In this document: one piece after another, positions 61,968-64,000 of the stretch
Layout of the letters: every line of letters begins with the position of its first letter
Position numbering within the stretch: the first letter of the stretch is position 1
From: Rossellomorea sp. y25
Lineage (GTDB): Bacteria > Bacillota > Bacilli > Bacillales > Bacillaceae_B
Length of the DNA stretch: 64,000 bases
Direction: 5' to 3'
Assembly (NCBI RefSeq): GCF_038049935.1
Contig: NZ_CP145886.1
Span: 2,178,501 to 2,242,500, forward strand
Notes under the pieces: generated by a model
Seen by the model: the letters and a program-made list of their open reading frames with translations, nothing else
Told to the model about the DNA's origin: nothing
Database searches by the model: none
Translations under genes and position numbers: made by a program

Positions 61968-62462
61968 TTATAATTTTCCCTTTAGTTCTTCAATCTGCTC
62001 TAAATGCCTCTTCTCATGATATCCAATAAACGGTACCCATTCATCTAAACGGATAAGTCCGAAAACGGGATGGGGATATGCTTTTTTTTGTAGAGCTTCT
62101 TTATGTGTTGTATCCAGAAATGTTAGAAGGTCTTTTCGTGATTCTTCAAGTTTGTCCTTCATTTCTTGAAGTGTAAGGTTTTCTTCAGTAGGAACGACAA
62201 ATGGAGGTGCATCTACTTTCGTCGACCGATTTACCGTATAGTGAATCGGCTTCGACGATACTTCCTGCTCTTCACCTCTAGCTAAAGTTGTTTGAATCGC
62301 TTTCGTCAACGATTTCTCCATTAGATACAGGTGATCAAGCACTTGCATGATTGTCCATCGGCCTTCTTCAATTCTTTTGTTCAATTCATCATTCGTTAAA
62401 TCGCTCACACTATTCAATAGGTCAGAACGGATGTCCTCAATCATGGTAATCTCTTTATCCAA
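61968..62462 (-). CDS. DinB-family (DinB_2) protein
   Basis: 164 residues from TTG 62462 (TGAGGAGGAACTTAT upstream). Four-helix DinB/YfiT fold with the metal-site histidines in VLDHLYLMEKSL (about 43) and FIGYHEKRHLEQIEEL (about 149 and 153). Possible thiol S-transferase or metal-dependent hydrolase; no substrate known. Second DinB protein of the window. Confidence 0.82.
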   Translation of the reverse strand: MDKEITMIEDIRSDLLNSVSDLTNDELNKRIEEGRWTIMQVLDHLYLMEKSLTKAIQTTLARGEEQEVSSKPIHYTVNRSTKVDAPPFVVPTEENLTLQEMKDKLEESRKDLLTFLDTTHKEALQKKAYPHPVFGLIRLDEWVPFIGYHEKRHLEQIEELKGKL

Positions 62463-62540
62463 ATAAGTTCCTCCTCATGGGTGGTTTCACCATCCATTTT
62501 ACTCTTTTAGAGAGATTAACGTACAGTAATAGCACTTTTT

Positions 62541-62567
62541 AAAAAAAGCTCAGGAATCTGAGCTTTT
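62541..62567 (-). terminator. Terminator of the DHA2-type exporter gene
   Basis: Minus strand AAAAGCTCAG / CTGAGCTTTTTTT, 4-nt loop. Confidence 0.82.
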
Positions 62568-62596
62568 CAGGTAATATGGTGTTTTGTTAACGTACT

Positions 62597-64000
62597 TTAA
62601 CTTTCACTTCCAGTCTTTTCTCCTTCTCCATCAAAATCAGGAGCAACAGCTTTCCGGATAAATAACGAAATAAAGAAAGCGACAGCAGCTAAGGCAAGAG
62701 CAAACCAATAAGCATGATGTACACCGTAGGTCATGGCCTTGTTTAAGACTCCTTCTGTTAACTCACCCGATTGCCCTTCAATATACCCGGCCTGACTTTG
62801 AGTCATGATGCTGACAAAGATTGAAACACCTAAAGCTCCAGCGACTGGCTGCAGGGTGTTTGCAATGGCGGTACCATGTGGATATAAATGTTTCGGTAGT
62901 TCATTTAAACCATTCGTTTGTGCAGGCATCATGATGGCTGAAATGGAAAGCATCAAAACCATATAAAAAAGAACGAATAACCAGATCGGTGTAGATGGGT
63001 TAATTGTGCTAAAGAATATCATTACCCCGACTAATGTTAAGGTTCCTGGAATGATCAGTTTTCTTGGGCCGTACTTATCAAAAAGCGATCCCATCGTTGG
63101 AGACATTAGCCCATTTAAAAGTGCCCCGGGAAGTAATAATAATCCGGCTGCTTTTGCAGAGTATCCGAGAGGTCCTTGTAAATACATAGGCATGACGATT
63201 TCCGATGCAAACATAGCCATGATGACGATGACGAAAATCGATACTCCTCTCGCATAGCTTTTATAACGGAAAACACGAACATCGAGAAGTGGTTCATCAA
63301 GCTTTAACTGCCGTAAGACGAATAGAATCAAGCTTATTATCGCAATTGAAATAATCACAATGATTTTCAGAGACGTAAACCCTGCAGATTCTTCTCCCGC
63401 CGAACTAAATCCGTAAACAATTCCTCCAATACCAATCGAAGAAAGGATAATGGACAAGATATCCACACTTGGTCGAGTGATTTCGCCGACATTTTGTAAA
63501 TATTTCAGAGCGAATAGAATAGAGAATACGGCGAAGGGAATGACCGTTATGAATAACCATCTCCACCCTAACAAGTCGACAATCACGCCAGAAAGAGTCG
63601 GTCCGATCGCTGGTGCAAACATAATCACCAGTCCAAACGTACCCATGATTTTACCACGGACTTCAGGCCTGTAAATAAGTAATAAGGCATTCATGATGAC
63701 AGGAATGAGTAAACCGGTACCAACGGCCTGGATCATCCGGCCAGCAAGTAACATAGGGAAATTCAGGGCACATGCAGCAATCACCGTGCCTAGAAGAAAC
63801 ACACTCATTACACCAATAAACATTTGACGAGTCGTGAACCATTGGATAAGAAGGGCGGAGATTGGCATCAGCACACCCATCACGAGCATGAATCCTGTTG
63901 CTAACCACTGAACCGTGGGAGCATCGACGTTAAATACGGCCATTAATTCGGTTAGGGCGATATTTAACAACGTTTCATTTAATATGGCAAAAAAAGCACC
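62597..64000 (-). CDS. DHA2-family MFS drug exporter (Lmr/EmrB-like), N-terminus cut by window edge
   Basis: 467 codons are in the window; the frame stays open to the right edge, adding GAFFAILNETL before LLNIALTELM, the usual start of helix 1 in EmrB/QacA-type 14-helix exporters, so only about 10-30 residues are missing. LNETLLNIALTELMAVFNVDAPTVQWLATGFMLVMGVLMPISALLIQWFTTRQMF and AGRMIQAVGTGLLIPVIMNAL, GPTLSGVIVDLLGWRWLFITVIPF (motif C region) are typical. Proton-driven export of hydrophobic drugs is the family role; in B. subtilis the nearest type is LmrB/MdtP. Acidic-basic C-terminal tail ends EGEKTGSES. Terminator downstream. Confidence 0.88.
   Translation of the reverse strand, partial: GAFFAILNETLLNIALTELMAVFNVDAPTVQWLATGFMLVMGVLMPISALLIQWFTTRQMFIGVMSVFLLGTVIAACALNFPMLLAGRMIQAVGTGLLIPVIMNALLLIYRPEVRGKIMGTFGLVIMFAPAIGPTLSGVIVDLLGWRWLFITVIPFAVFSILFALKYLQNVGEITRPSVDILSIILSSIGIGGIVYGFSSAGEESAGFTSLKIIVIISIAIISLILFVLRQLKLDEPLLDVRVFRYKSYARGVSIFVIVIMAMFASEIVMPMYLQGPLGYSAKAAGLLLLPGALLNGLMSPTMGSLFDKYGPRKLIIPGTLTLVGVMIFFSTINPSTPIWLFVLFYMVLMLSISAIMMPAQTNGLNELPKHLYPHGTAIANTLQPVAGALGVSIFVSIMTQSQAGYIEGQSGELTEGVLNKAMTYGVHHAYWFALALAAVAFFISLFIRKAVAPDFDGEGEKTGSES

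Overview
The window reads as chromosomal DNA of a low-GC, endospore-forming Bacillaceae bacterium. The evidence is three tyrosine- or amino-acid-type T-box leaders, a gerA-type spore germination operon with a candidate sigma-G promoter, RNase J, thermolysin- and subtilisin-type secreted proteases, strong AGGAGG ribosome binding sites and frequent TTG starts. A marine or soil Bacillus relative (for example the Rossellomorea group) would fit, but that genus call is inference. No rRNA, tRNA, CRISPR array, prophage or insertion sequence was seen.

Layout. 1-7.7 kb: phenylalanine hydroxylase (cut by the left edge) under a Tyr T-box, a broken acetyltransferase, pssA, a padR-chrA pair, and a dihydroorotate-dehydrogenase-like domain fused to a duplicated membrane module. 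8-21 kb: secreted lipase, M14 carboxypeptidase, UspA, SulP transporter, an arsR-arsB-arsC operon, M4 and S8 proteases, an RsbR-like STAS protein, and a GNAT gene under a T-box. 21-25 kb: acetate symporter with its DUF485 partner and a divergent AraC-type regulator. 25-31 kb: a group with a ribosome/antibiotic flavour: a leader-peptide-controlled CD3324/Mor-like gene, a FusB-type EF-G-binding protein, an RlmN-type 23S rRNA methyltransferase, then an ArsR-type regulator and an MFS exporter. 31-38 kb: small genes, a MarR-nitroreductase-monooxygenase operon and an RNase J. 38-46 kb: O-methyltransferase, a tyrosyl-tRNA synthetase that lacks the KMSKS segment, an ArsR/permease/small-Cys-protein operon with five identical-style operators, a GNAT-pentapeptide fusion, a double ferritin-like protein, an acetate channel and a possible type I toxin. 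46-64 kb: SNF2/SWIM helicase, ger operon (A, C, D, B, B), mgtE, a TetR-ABC exporter operon, a DJ-1/monooxygenase pair, LysR, DinB and a DHA2-type exporter cut by the right edge.

The items I consider least explained are: (1) three intergenic arrays of degenerate units with a strict 20-21 nt period and a shared RCGMAATY core (27984, 39174, 45391); (2) a 34-codon leader ORF followed by mutually exclusive hairpins and a hairpin that masks the ribosome binding site of the CD3324-family gene (25394-25569), next to fusB-like and rlmN-like genes; (3) the DHODH-like/membrane fusion with an internal repeat; (4) a T-box-controlled tyrosyl-tRNA synthetase missing its KMSKS loop; and (5) an orphan minus-strand terminator beside a tiny holin-like toxin ORF. 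All functional calls rest on reading the sequence and on remembered family features; no database search was run.
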